From positions 1 to 64,000 of the forward strand of contig JADJSZ010000004.1 of the NCBI GenBank assembly GCA_016711405.1: DNA of 64,000 nt, given 5' to 3'. This DNA comes from Candidatus Hadersleviella danica (GTDB lineage: Bacteria; Chloroflexota; Anaerolineae; Promineifilales; Promineifilaceae). The stretch's first letter is position 1. Each line of letters opens with the position of its first letter. The notes below the pieces were generated by a model. It ran no database searches. It was given only the letters and a program-made list of their open reading frames with translations, and was not told the DNA's origin. The translations under genes and the position numbers were made by a program. Shown here piece after piece: positions 10,201 to 18,497 of this stretch.

Positions 10201-11908
10201 CACCGCCTACAGCTACACCGATGAGATGGCCGAAACTGTCGTGGCCTTTGCCAACCAAGCCGTGGTGGCCATTGAAAATGCCCGTTTGTACGACGAAATT
10301 AATCAGCGCGTCGAAAAACTCTCTGTTTTCAACGAGGTGGCCATGATTACCACCACCTCCCACGATGCCGACAGCCTCATCCGCGACACCACCAATCTCC
10401 TCGCCAACCGTTTATACCGCGAACGATTCGGCTTTTTATTGCTAGATGAGACCAAAAAATACCTCATCGTCCACGAATCCTATTACCAACAAAGAAGGGT
10501 TAAAAAGCCATTAAATAAATTCCCCCTGAACGGCCGTGGCATTACCGCCCATGTGGCCCGCACAGGCCAAATCTATATTTGCAACGATGCCCTTGAAGAC
10601 CCCCTTTATTTGGAATACGACCCCCTTACCCGCTCAGAATTGGTGGTGCCACTGACAGTAGATGGCGAAGTAATTGGGGTGATTAACGTGGAAAGTGCCC
10701 GCCCCAACGCCTTTGATGAGGAAGATGCCAATTTCCTGTTCACGTTGGCGCATCAAATGGCCACAGCGATTCAACGCGCCCAGCTATACGAAGATTCTCG
10801 GTTTTATGCCGCCCAACTGAGCGAGAAAGTGGCCTATCGCACGGCCGAATTGCAAGAAGAGCGCGACCGTACCCGCGCCATTTTAGACAGTGCGGGCGAG
10901 GGCATTATTTTTACGGATAGCGAAGGGGTGATTGTGTACGCCAACCCCGCCATGAGCATCCAAACAGGCTATAGCCATGATGAATTGGTCGGCCACACCC
11001 CGAATATACTCAACAGTGGGCTGACGCCCAACAGGGTCTTTGAAGAGCTGTGGCAAACCATTCGCCGAGGCCAACGCTGGCGCGGGGAAGTGACCAATCG
11101 GCGCAAAGATGGCTCGCTCTATGCGGCCAGCCTCACCATCACTCCTTTATATGACCAGCAACATGAACTGCGGGGGTTTGTCTCTATTCAATCCGATATT
11201 ACCCAGCTCAAAGAGTTAGACCGGCTTAAATCGGAGTTTGTGACCAATGTTTCCCACGAACTCCGCACCCCGCTGACCAATATCCGCACTTTTGTGACCT
11301 TGCTGAAAATGGGCAAGCCCGAAAAGCTAGACCATTATCGCCAAGTTTTAGAGCGAGAAACGGATAGATTGACCCGTCTGATTCAAGATTTGTTGGATTT
11401 ATCGCGCATTGAGACGAATACAATCAGAACCAATTTGCACGCCGAAGATATCGGCACGTTGTTGGAAAATTTGGTGCAAAGTTTCATGTTTAAGGCGCAG
11501 GAAAAGCAAATTGAACTGGAAGATAATTGGTCTAATTCATTGCCCCCTGTTTTGATGGATAAAGACCAAATGACGCAGGTATTGACCAATTTGTTGGGTA
11601 ATGCGTTGGCTTATACACCTGCCCACGGCCGTATCACGCTCCATGCGGCCGTGCGCGACTATAATGGGCAAGAGATGATGGCGGTTTTGGTGCAAGATAC
11701 GGGTATGGGGCTAGATGAAGAGGACAAGCGGCGGCTGTTTGAGCGGTTTTATCGCGGCCGTGCCGCCACCGAAAGCCGTGCGCCGGGCACAGGGCTGGGG
11801 TTGGCCATCTCCAAAGAAATTATCGCCCGCCATCAGGGAGCCATTGAGGTGGAAAGCGAAGTCGGCCGTGGCACGAGTTTCATCATTTGGTTGCCGTTGG
11901 CGGAGTAG
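7268..11908 (+). CDS. Multi-GAF/PAS hybrid sensor histidine kinase
   Basis: A cytoplasmic sensor kinase of about 1546 residues with no transmembrane helix. In order: a degenerate receiver-like domain (1-125), six GAF domains starting near residues 137, 331, 505, 681, 854 and 1017, and a PAS domain (about 1200-1310, with FTDSEGVIVYANPA). These are followed by HisKA with the phospho-accepting His in VSHELRTPLTNI (about 1330) and a HATPase domain (N box NLLGNALAYTP, G1 DTGMGL, G2 GTGLGLAISKE). It would autophosphorylate in response to small ligands or redox/light cues read by the GAFs. No response regulator gene lies next to it, so the partner is elsewhere. A TTG start at 7151 would add 39 residues that look like translated spacer repeat, so ATG 7268 is preferred; no clear ribosome site supports either. 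Confidence 0.9.
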   Translation: MHHPVLIWLFHNPTAADADFAADLHQLLPEAEWVEITSLAEFTAVSEQATRQPNAAVIPISLRWANAHHVAEDIRLMAADCPTIVLTQGKVTIPQLPSGHLISLDHSNWGEALRQVVENTQVRQHTAALARRQTEILSLLSSVSQQIFLPGQLEQVLGETLPQLGQILELNRIMLFEQENRPHTTPQFHQRYQWNVRTTPALHINHPRWPKTTFEEWGIEAWLKKLSSGEAVVGNAADFPAAEAEFLRDIMHTEAVLMVPIFSGHSWWGFLALDDDQHTRQWQPTEIDALLAFANVLGAAIENARLFTAERRQLNLANTLSDLSQRQTDELASLYDISVSLTGVLEPRTIMERLENHITHLLQPDIILAVLHDEEAHELQIITAHEQGQPIELAPLGYRLPIAGGGISGWVARNKKVLLIGDLNEEEAPVDIHQITKRMPRTWLGMPLLANGRVVGVISVQSYQAYAYDREHVRFLEMVATQAALAIESARLFQHEMSRRHEAELLNKLTAELNNSALDHNRILTSALEAVRQFIPDMSIGVINMLDETEQFLIPQALSAAEPRFIITPLGQRIPIIQTQMARQVLEEKRTIIQEDVQKNPLHNERALWVASQGLSALLYVPVFSKSKVIGLLNVNMWDKPRHFRRAEIEFCETVATHVGITLENARLYALEARRRQEAELLHTLTATLIETTDLVQIAENALSAIHLRIPHLNRSSISLLDKTEQYMEPLVSWGQDAVPPMFQERVLLAQTNSSYRAIAERRTIFVPDLRQLGTISGRTQSLIEAGMRTLLYIPLLLQERAIGLMQLHGWDEPYYFTAAEISFCEAVSNHVAIAAENARLLAGEREQLHLAQTLRDVGALLTTSLRLDEVFERIFDLLAQVIHYDSVTLQMHDEVNDLMYLAAGRGFRDMVRTAAVVEMLGADTIGRMRESAYQIISDTTADPNWIRVENFDPIRASIRCALRIKDKLVGVLNVDSFTAYSYTDEMAETVVAFANQAVVAIENARLYDEINQRVEKLSVFNEVAMITTTSHDADSLIRDTTNLLANRLYRERFGFLLLDETKKYLIVHESYYQQRRVKKPLNKFPLNGRGITAHVARTGQIYICNDALEDPLYLEYDPLTRSELVVPLTVDGEVIGVINVESARPNAFDEEDANFLFTLAHQMATAIQRAQLYEDSRFYAAQLSEKVAYRTAELQEERDRTRAILDSAGEGIIFTDSEGVIVYANPAMSIQTGYSHDELVGHTPNILNSGLTPNRVFEELWQTIRRGQRWRGEVTNRRKDGSLYAASLTITPLYDQQHELRGFVSIQSDITQLKELDRLKSEFVTNVSHELRTPLTNIRTFVTLLKMGKPEKLDHYRQVLERETDRLTRLIQDLLDLSRIETNTIRTNLHAEDIGTLLENLVQSFMFKAQEKQIELEDNWSNSLPPVLMDKDQMTQVLTNLLGNALAYTPAHGRITLHAAVRDYNGQEMMAVLVQDTGMGLDEEDKRRLFERFYRGRAATESRAPGTGLGLAISKEIIARHQGAIEVESEVGRGTSFIIWLPLAE

Positions 11909-11909
11909 C

Positions 11910-12015
11910 GGTCAGTCTCTCAGTCTTTCAGTCTTTCAGTCTTTCAGTCTCTCAGTCGCTTACTCTCTTACTCTCTTACTCTCTTTCTCCCCTGCTCCTC
12001 TGCTCCCCTGCCCCC
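11910..12015. repeat. Compound tandem array (CAGTCTTT, CTTACTCT and CCTCTGCT families)
   Basis: Three unrelated 7-8 bp repeat families are joined end to end between the kinase stop and the next start: TCAGTCTT units, then TTACTCTC units, then CCCCTGCTCCT units. It leaves no room for a Shine-Dalgarno site before the gene at 12023. Confidence 0.85.
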
Positions 12016-12022
12016 TCTCCCC

Positions 12023-12625
12023 ATGCTCCCCCTCCCCTTCTACGCCCGCCCCGCCCAACAAGTAGCCCGTGATTTACTGGGCAAGACGTTGGTGCATCAG
12101 TGGCAGGGGGTGCGGTTGGCGGGGCGCATTGTGGAAACAGAGGCGTATTGCGATTCGGCCGAGCCAGATTTGGCTTGCCACGGAAGCAGAAATGGGGGAC
12201 GGCCGACCCCGCGCACGGCCGTTATGTTCGGCCGTGCAGGGCACAGCTACGTCTACTTCACCTATGGAATCCACTGGCTGTTCAACATCGTCACAGGTGA
12301 AGAGGGGCAAGCCAACGCCGTCCTCATCCGCGCCCTCGAGCCAACGGAGGGGGAAGTGCACATGGCCATGCACCGCGCCCCACGGCCGCGCCCCGAGTGG
12401 ACCAACGGCCCCGCCAAGCTCACCCAAGCCCTCGCCCTCAACAAATCTCACAATGGCCTGAATCTTTGCGCGGCCGATGGGGTTATATGGGTAGAAGATG
12501 CCCCGGCCGTGCCCCCTAACCTCATCGCCACAGGCCCGCGCATTGGCCTCGGGCAAACGCCCGAACCTTGGCTCTCGATTCCGTGGCGGTATTGGGTGGC
12601 GGGGCATCCTTTTGTGAGCAAGTGA
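12023..12625 (+). CDS. 3-methyladenine DNA glycosylase, AAG/MPG family
   Basis: A base-excision repair enzyme that removes alkylated purines and deaminated adenine from DNA. The 200 residues cover the whole family fold: FYARPAQQVARDLLGK, then RIVETEAY with the catalytic Glu40 and the base-flipping Tyr42. Next come CHGSRNGGRPTPRTAVMF, YVYFTYGIHWLFNIVT, a NGPAKLTQAL segment and the C-terminal RIGLGQTPEPW region. The length is normal. ATG 12023 sits directly behind a CT-rich repeat array, so there is no Shine-Dalgarno sequence. It is followed by another AG-rich octamer array (12630-12665). Confidence 0.93.
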   Translation: MLPLPFYARPAQQVARDLLGKTLVHQWQGVRLAGRIVETEAYCDSAEPDLACHGSRNGGRPTPRTAVMFGRAGHSYVYFTYGIHWLFNIVTGEEGQANAVLIRALEPTEGEVHMAMHRAPRPRPEWTNGPAKLTQALALNKSHNGLNLCAADGVIWVEDAPAVPPNLIATGPRIGLGQTPEPWLSIPWRYWVAGHPFVSK

Positions 12626-12729
12626 GGGGGAGGCAGGGGAGCGGAGGAGCAGAGGGGCAGAGGAGAAAGACATCAACCAACACCTAGCTTACGGCTTATG
12701 GCTAACAGCTTATAGCTCAAAGGAATTCT

Positions 12730-13518
12730 ATGAAACTCGTTGAAGGCAAAAAAGCATTGATTTTTGGCTTGGCCAATAACCGCTCCATTGCATGGGGCAT
12801 TGCCCAAGCATTGCACGAACACGGAGCCGAACTTGGCTTCAGCTATGGCATTCCCCAACTGGAGCGGCGGGTAAAACCGCTGGCCGAACAGTTAGGGGTG
12901 GGCTTTGTGGAAATGTGTGATGTGACCAAGGACGCGGATATTGATGCCGTGTTCGCCAAAGCGGCCGACCATTTCGGCCAGATAGACATTCTGGTTCACT
13001 CCGTCGCCTTTGCCAAGCAAGAGGATTTAAGCGGCCGTTTTGTGGACACCAGCAGAGACGGTTTTGCAATGGCAATGGACATCAGTGCCTATAGTTTGGT
13101 GGCCATGGCGCAAAGGGCACGGCCGCTCATGGCCAACGGCGGCTCCATCATGTCACTCACCTATTATGGTTCCGAAAAGGTGATGCCCCACTACAATGTC
13201 ATGGGTGTGGCCAAGGCGGCACTCGAGGCGAGTACGCGCTATTTAGCGGCCGATTTAGGCCCCGAGGGGATTCGGGTCAACGCCATTTCGGCGGGGCCAA
13301 TTAAGACCTTGGCCGCCGCTGGCATTGCGGGCTTCCGCAAAATGTTGGCCTATGCCGAAAGCAAAAACCCCCTGCGCCGCAATGTGGATCAGGACGAAGT
13401 CGGCCGTACAGCCCTCTGGCTGGCCAGTGATTTATCCAGCGGCGTAACAGGCGAAGTGATTTACGTGGATGCCGGCTACCACATTTTGGGCATGCCCGAT
13501 GCAGTGGGCGAAGAGTAA
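12730..13518 (+). CDS. fabI: Enoyl-[acyl-carrier-protein] reductase (NADH), FabI
   Basis: Catalyses the last step of each fatty acid elongation cycle, reducing trans-2-enoyl-ACP. It is a short-chain dehydrogenase fold of 262 residues. Evidence: the N-terminal nucleotide site IFGLANNRSIAWGIA, LVHSVAFA, and the FabI-type catalytic set Tyr145 (in YYGSEK), Tyr155 and Lys162 (Y-x6-K, in YNVMGVAK). The AISAGPIKTLAAAGI loop and the terminal GEVIYVDAGYHILGM also fit. The start ATG 12730 follows AAAGGAATTCT, an acceptable ribosome site. A hairpin array (13519-13618) begins at its stop and may end the transcript. Confidence 0.97.
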   Translation: MKLVEGKKALIFGLANNRSIAWGIAQALHEHGAELGFSYGIPQLERRVKPLAEQLGVGFVEMCDVTKDADIDAVFAKAADHFGQIDILVHSVAFAKQEDLSGRFVDTSRDGFAMAMDISAYSLVAMAQRARPLMANGGSIMSLTYYGSEKVMPHYNVMGVAKAALEASTRYLAADLGPEGIRVNAISAGPIKTLAAAGIAGFRKMLAYAESKNPLRRNVDQDEVGRTALWLASDLSSGVTGEVIYVDAGYHILGMPDAVGEE

Positions 13519-13618
13519 TAAGATAGAGGGTAGAGATAGAGATAGAGGGGTAGTTGGTTGGGCAAAATAAATCGCTCAACCAACTACCCCTCTATCTCTT
13601 TTTTCTATCTCTACCCTT
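13519..13618. repeat. Inverted heptamer-array hairpin (AGATAGAG family)
   Basis: GATAGAG-type units run forward on the left arm and as their complement on the right. The innermost 22 bases (13539-13560 and 13577-13598) are perfectly complementary around a 16-base loop, and further complementary units lie outside. It directly follows fabI, so it may act as a terminator. The same family recurs at 14656, 31722, 35508 and 51340 with different loops. Confidence 0.9.
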
Positions 13619-13708
13619 TTCTAACCAAATCTGAACCGTTTAGTACTGAAGTCTGGCATACAATACGTTTATCTAAATTTTGCCAACTGTTTCTAAACGG
13701 AGGATTTT

Positions 13709-14657
13709 ATGCAACGAAAACTCAATTTTTTGGCGTTACTCATCGCCTTGCTGGGCGTGTTTAATTTAGCCCAAGCCGCTCCTATCTATTCTGATATTGC
13801 CTACGAAACCTTTGACTACGCTGTTGGTGAGTTAAATGGACAAGGAGGTGGCAGTGGTTGGACAGGCAATTGGACGGCCGTTACAGCTCGTACCCAAATC
13901 ATTGATACCAGTGGGAATCCCCTTGTCTATGCCGTACCCAGTGGGGGACAAGTCATAGATAGCAATCGTGCCCTTGAAATTACGGGTGCAGATAACAACC
14001 TCATCGTCCGCAACCTCAGCGTACCATTTACAGGGGATGATGCATACATTAGCTTCTTAATGCGCTATACCCCAAATACGGCTCTGTAGGCAATAATCAT
14101 TTTGTCACTTTTTGGTTTGGTGATAATGGGCATGGCGATGGTGGTGCAAACCATAGTACAGGTGTGCCCAACATCGGTCTAAAGGGAAATCGGGGCAATG
14201 GTTCGGGGACAGAGGATATCTTTGTGCGGCTTAATAACGCCCCAAGAAGCTTACTCAACCAACATAGATACTGATTTAACAGCCACACCTATTTTGTAGT
14301 CGGTCGCTTACATAAAACCGTTTCTGGGTCAGCGCAACCGTATAATTCCATATCGTTGTGGGTTAATCCTAGTTATGGTGATTCTGCAACCCCAGACATC
14401 ACGACAGGTGCAGGCTAATGCGAATTTCACTGATATCACGGCTAGGAATCCGCTCAGCCATTATCGGTGGACAGCGATGTGATCTTATTAGTGGTATTCA
14501 CATGGGCACAACATGGGATGAGGTCGTACCAGCGCCAAGTGATGTATTGGCTATTCAGTTGCAAGATGTGGAGACCACGGCCGCTACTCCCCTCTGGCTC
14601 ATCGCCTTTGCGGCCGCGCTGGCCTTGTTTACAGTCGGCCGTTTGGCCAAAAGATAG
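13709..14657 (+). pseudogene. Secreted protein with C-terminal anchor, multiply frameshifted
   Basis: The intact start has a good ribosome site (GGAGGA, 7 bases before ATG 13709) and a signal peptide (LALLIALLGVFNLAQA). The mature part looks like a lectin/LamG-type jelly roll (YETFDYAVG early; a GTTWDEVVP-like end). The frame breaks at about 14083 (a GG that should be GGG), where NNHFVTFWFGDNG continues in the next frame. There is an in-frame TGA near 14275, then further breaks near 14418 and 14480. The last frame ends in ATPLWLIAFAAALALFTVGRLAKR-like sequence: a single membrane helix plus basic tail, as in anchored surface proteins. At least four lesions in under 1 kb suggest a real pseudogene, although single-base errors may contribute. 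Confidence 0.7.
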
Positions 14658-14742
14658 CGCGTAGAGATAGAAATAGAGAGAATCATAGTTGATTCACCAA
14701 CCAAGAATTCCTCTATCTCTATCTCCTGCCTCTATCTCTCAC
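14656..14742. repeat. Inverted heptamer-array hairpin (AGATAG family)
   Basis: AGAGATAGAAATAGAG on the left and CTCTATCTCTATCTC on the right surround a unique loop of about 25 bases. It lies between the broken secreted gene and the metK promoter. Confidence 0.8.
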
Positions 14743-14753
14743 CAGTTACTTAT

Positions 14754-14782
14754 TTGCACCCCCTTTTCAATCTCGTTATACT
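14754..14782 (+). promoter_or_regulatory. Sigma70-type promoter of metK
   Basis: TTGCAC (14754-14759), a 17-base spacer, then TATACT (14777-14782). Transcription would begin near 14789, just before the SAM riboswitch aptamer. Confidence 0.7.
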
Positions 14783-14804
14783 TTCCCGACTTACAAACCA
14801 CATA

Positions 14805-14906
14805 CTCTTATCCAGAGTAGCTGAGGGATCGGCCCGATGACGCTACAGCAACCAACCGCTTGCGGGAAAGGTGCTAACTCCGACAGACAGAACTGGAAGA
14901 TGAGAG
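14805..14906 (+). promoter_or_regulatory. SAM-I (S-box) riboswitch
   Basis: The P1 arms CTCTTATC (14805-14812) and GATGAGAG (14899-14906) enclose the hallmark S-box core. It reads AGAGTAGCTGAGGGATCGG, then CCGATGACGCTACAGCAACC, a variable P3 arm, and AAGGTGCTAACTCC before ACAG...GGAAGATGAGAG. It precedes metK and is followed by a terminator. It should therefore stop transcription when S-adenosylmethionine is plentiful, giving end-product control of SAM synthesis. Confidence 0.95.
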
Positions 14907-14926
14907 GCGAAACAGTACCTACTCTA

Positions 14927-14954
14927 CCTCTTGCCAGCCTGCAAGGGGTTTTTT
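14927..14954 (+). terminator. Riboswitch expression-platform terminator
   Basis: CCTCTTGC (14927-14934) pairs with GCAAGGGG (14941-14948) around a six-base loop and is followed by six T. It lies 20 bases after the aptamer. The upstream ACTCTACC could serve in the competing antiterminator. Confidence 0.85.
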
Positions 14955-15021
14955 GTTGTAATTGGCAATTGCACCCCCCAATCACTAACCACTAATCACT
15001 ATTTTTTGGAGGATTTTCTAC

Positions 15022-16248
15022 ATGAGTAACAGCTTTATGACCTCCCCATCCGTCCTGTTCACATCTGAATCAGTGACCGAGGGGCACCCCGACAAGATGT
15101 GCGACCAAATCAGCGATGCTGTATTAGACGAGATTTTGGCGCAAGACCCCAAGGCGCGTGTCGCTTGCGAAACGGCCATCAAAACAGGCTTCGTCCTGCT
15201 TTTAGGCGAAATCACCACCACAGGCTTTGTGGATTTTGACAAATTGGTGCGCCAAGTCGTCAATGAAATCGGCTTTGATAGCAGTGAGAAAGGGTTTGAT
15301 GGTCACACCTGCGGCGTGCAAGTGGCCGTGGCCGCCCAAAGCCCAGACATTGCCCAAGGGGTCAATCACTCTCTCGAGTACCGCTCCGAAGATGAAGCCG
15401 AAGAAGCGGCCATCGAAGAGTTGGGCGCGGGCGACCAAGGCATGATGTTTGGCTTTGCCTGCAACGAAACGGCCACCCTGATGCCCTTGCCCATCTATTT
15501 GGCCCACAAGCTGACCCGCAAACTGGCCGAAGTGCGCAAAAACGGCACTCTGCCGTGGGTGCGCCCTGATGGCAAGGCGCAAGTCACTGTCGAATACAGC
15601 TACGGCAAGCCCAAAAGCATCCCTACCGTGCTGATTAGCACCCAACACGCCCCAGAAGTGGACGAGGCGACGATTCGGGCGGGGATTATCGAGCATGTCA
15701 TTAAGCCCGTCTTGCCAGCGGAATTGGTTAGCGACTCCCTCAACATTTTTGTCAACCCCACTGGCCGTTTTGTGGTCGGTGGTCCAATGGGCGATGCGGG
15801 CTTGACAGGCCGTAAAATCATCGTGGACACCTATGGCGGCATGGGGCGGCATGGGGGTGGTGCGTTCAGCGGCAAGGATTGCACCAAGGTAGACCGTAGT
15901 GCGGCGTATGCGGCGCGGTGGGTGGCCAAGAACATTGTGGCCGCTGGCTTGGCGGAGCGGTGCGAAGTGCAGTTGGCTTATGCAATTGGAGTGGCACGGC
16001 CGCTTTCGGTCAATGTGGAAACCTTTGGGACGAGCGAAGTTCCCAACGATGTGTTGGTGAATTTAATCAACAGCCATTTTGACCTGCGCCCCGGCGCCAT
16101 CATCCGCGATTTGGATTTGCGGAAGCCCATTTACCGCCAAACGGCCGCTTACGGCCATTTTGGGCGGGATGATTTGGATGTGCCGTGGGAACGCACCAAC
16201 CGTGCGGAAGCTCTGCGGAAAGCGGCTCTGCAAGCGGCCGTGGCGTAA
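15022..16248 (+). CDS. metK: S-adenosylmethionine synthetase
   Basis: Makes S-adenosylmethionine from methionine and ATP. It is 408 residues, full length for the family. Visible are FTSESVTEGHPDKMCDQISD at the ATP/methionine site, the GAGDQGMMFG signature (about residue 135), DTYGG and the phosphate loop GGGAFSGKD (about 277-285). After that loop the usual Pro is Cys (KDCTKVDRS); the catalytic Lys and Asp remain. A strong Shine-Dalgarno (GGAGGATTTT) precedes ATG 15022; a second Met at residue 6 is also possible. Regulation is by the upstream SAM-I riboswitch. It is convergent with the glycosyltransferase at 16318-18406, separated by a hairpin repeat. Confidence 0.97.
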   Translation: MSNSFMTSPSVLFTSESVTEGHPDKMCDQISDAVLDEILAQDPKARVACETAIKTGFVLLLGEITTTGFVDFDKLVRQVVNEIGFDSSEKGFDGHTCGVQVAVAAQSPDIAQGVNHSLEYRSEDEAEEAAIEELGAGDQGMMFGFACNETATLMPLPIYLAHKLTRKLAEVRKNGTLPWVRPDGKAQVTVEYSYGKPKSIPTVLISTQHAPEVDEATIRAGIIEHVIKPVLPAELVSDSLNIFVNPTGRFVVGGPMGDAGLTGRKIIVDTYGGMGRHGGGAFSGKDCTKVDRSAAYAARWVAKNIVAAGLAERCEVQLAYAIGVARPLSVNVETFGTSEVPNDVLVNLINSHFDLRPGAIIRDLDLRKPIYRQTAAYGHFGRDDLDVPWERTNRAEALRKAALQAAVA

Positions 16249-16251
16249 AAA

Positions 16252-16316
16252 GTCTAGTGGTATATGGGTGTAGTGGTGTATTTTCATATGCCACTACACA
16301 TACACAATTACACCAT
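16252..16316. repeat. Inverted repeat array between convergent genes
   Basis: GTGTAGTGG and CCACTACAC pair around a short loop, with neighbouring GTGTA/TACAC units continuing the arms. It could terminate both metK and the opposing gene. Confidence 0.75.
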
Positions 16317-16317
16317 T

Positions 16318-17728
16318 TTACTCCTCATACACGCCCAATGGTTGCAACGTGTGGGGGTGGTAAAAGCCTGTGCGAAGGGTGGTGTAGGAGATGAGGGGGA
16401 GGGTGAAGGTGTCGCGGATGCGTTCGTTCGGCCGCCAATCGGCCGTGGGATAGCCTGCTGGAGGGCGGTCTAGTTGAGCCACAATTTCTCCCTGTTCGTC
16501 GAGTAAGTGAATGAAAGCGGTGTAGTCGGCCGTGGGCACGGCCGTGGCTTGCCATGTCAGCGTGACCTGTAGCTGGTTGTCGTGAGCCGCTGTTTGCACC
16601 TCCACCAGTGCAATTTCGGCCCCAAAATGGGCCAGCGGGGGCGGGGTAGCGGGGGCAGAGGCGATGGTTAGCTGGGTAAAACCGCGCAGGGTGGTGCTGA
16701 TTTCGGCCGCATCCCCCCACACTTGTTGCAGATGGGCTAACCCAGCCGCATCATCCGCCCGCAAAAAATAGGCGATGGGTTGCCCCGCCCAGCCAAGGGG
16801 GACGAGGCTCTCGTGCAGGTTCAGGTTGCGGAGTTCGTGCCGTCGGCCGCCGAGGGCGAATAAAAAGGTGGCCAGTTCTTGCTGGGTGGGGGCGAGGTAA
16901 ACGGCCGTGCCCTCGTCTAAGCCCGCCATCGCTTGCCCCACCCGCCACTCATCCACGTAAAAATCGGTTTGCATGAGGGGGTAGTTGGCGTAGCGGCCGA
17001 AATAATCGCGGGTAGTAAGGGTGGTGCTGAGGGAGGAAGAAGATAGAGACGAGAGATAGAGAAAAGGGGAAGTGTCCTCTGCCCCTCTGCCCCTCTCTCT
17101 GCCCCTGAACGGCTAAAGTCGTTACTACAAATTGCGCCCCTCGGCCGATAAATATGGCCAGCACAGGGTATGCCCCCGAGAGACGGCCGAAGTGGGGAGC
17201 ATCGCTACTGAGGATGGAGGGGAGGAGCATGACGGCGAGCCAGAGGAGAAGGAAGAGAGTGGGGATTGCGGATTGCGGATTGCGGATTGCGGAATTTTTC
17301 TCCTCTGCCCCTCTGCCCCTCTGCCCCTCTGCCCAAAAGCCAAGAGCGAACAACACACTCTGCACCCCATCGAGCAACGGCCGTGCGGGCAAGTTGTGGC
17401 GGAAGTGGGTTTCGCCCTGCCAGAAGAGGCCGCGCAGGACACGGCCGAGGTTGTACCAGCGGGTGAGCCACGGCCGTCCTTCGACCACCCCCGCCCCGTG
17501 GGTGGCGACGTAGCTACTGCGGAAGAATAAAAAGTAGGGATACCGCCAAAAGTAGAGCAGGAGGGGTGCGGCCGTGAAGAGGGAAACGGCCGCCATCAGC
17601 CCCACGGGTTTCCAAAAACGGCGTATTGCGCCCCTATCCAGCGCAAACCAGAGGGGTACGAACAAAGCGAATAAAAGGGGCATCATCCGCCCAGCGGCGT
17701 AGATGTAGAGGCCGAGGCCGAGCAACAA
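16318..17728 (-). CDS. GT-C (family 39-like) membrane glycosyltransferase A, C-terminal part
   Basis: Two frames make up the second half of the gene that begins near 18406. The frame from 17728 to 16949 carries hydrophobic helices (LLLGLGLYIYAAGRMMPLLFALFVPLWFAL; LFLLLWLAVMLLPSIL). The frame from 16974 to 16318 carries the extracytoplasmic C-terminal beta domain (LTWQATAVPTADYTAFIHLL, PTADWRPNERIRDTF). The join lies in the AG/CT-rich insert at 17030-17105, which encodes QREGQRGRG. A second insert (17265-17335) mixes GATTGCG heptamers with CCCTCTGC octamers and stays in frame. The role is sugar transfer from a polyprenyl-phosphate donor outside the membrane. The same C-terminal domain ends four other GT-C proteins here. 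Confidence 0.75.
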
Positions 17729-18406
17729 GCCAGAAAGGAGGAAGGCGCAGAAGGAGCGGAGGGCAGAGGAGCGGAGGAGAATTGCCCCTCTGCCCCTCTG
17801 CTCCTCTGCACCTCTGCGTTTTTAATGCCGCGCCAGAAGAAGTAGACGCACAAGCACTCCACGGGGATAAAGACCATCATCCGCAAGCCGAAGTGGCTGA
17901 AGTGGACGGCGGGGAAGAGGATGGCGAAGGCCCATGCGGCGAAGAATTGTGAATTGTGAATTGTGAATTGTGAATTGTGAATTTTTCTCCCCTGCCCCCC
18001 TGCTCCCCTGCTCCCCTGCGATAAAAACACCTGCCACCAAATAAACGGCCGCCACAGCGATGACCCCCGACAAGGCGGGCACGAGGCGCAGGGCGAAGGG
18101 GGTGTTGCCGAAGAGCCAGACGGAGGCGGCCATGAGGTAGATGTGGAGGGGTTCACGGCCGTAGTTGCCCTCGAAGAAGAGGGGGAAGCGGGTGGGGGTG
18201 GGCGGCCGTTCGGCGTGGGCCTCGGCCGAATAAAGCTCCCACCCTCGTGGAAAATGGGGGAACAACGCCCCTTCGGTCATGGCCAGCGCATCGAGGCCGT
18301 TGTACGCCTCATCGTGATACAGCCCCAGCGGCAGGGTGGCCAAGTTGTGTACCCGCAACCAGAAGGCGAGGAGGAGGATGGCGAGGAGGGGGAGGCGGTT
18401 GGTCAG
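17683..18406 (-). CDS. GT-C (family 39-like) membrane glycosyltransferase A, N-terminal part
   Basis: The first membrane helix (LPLLAILLLAFWLRVHNL) is followed by the acidic catalytic loop GLYHDEAYNG. Next comes the GREPLHIYL motif and further helices, typical of GT39/ArnT-like enzymes that use a lipid-linked sugar. The frame of 18358-17822 switches to that of 18156-17683 inside a repeat insert (17940-18020) made of GAATTGTG units joined to CCCCTGCT units. It switches again inside the octamer insert at 17760-17815. No ATG is in frame upstream. CTG at 18406 marks the earliest plausible codon, so the true start is uncertain. Either repeat slippage or sequencing error in the repeats would explain the breaks. 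Confidence 0.7.
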
Positions 18407-18497
18407 GGGGAGGGGGGGGCAGGGGGCAGGGGGGGCAGGGAGATTTTCTGTGACTTATGGGGGGTCTGTCCACTTTTCACTTCTTACTTCTTACTTC

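Noticed and set aside
14270..14280. In-frame TGA as selenocysteine or recoding site
   Set aside because: No SECIS-like hairpin follows and the same gene has other indels; pseudogene decay or error is simpler.
15880..15900. Pro to Cys change in the MetK phosphate loop (KDCTKVDRS)
   Set aside because: The catalytic residues are intact and this position tolerates change, so no functional claim is made.
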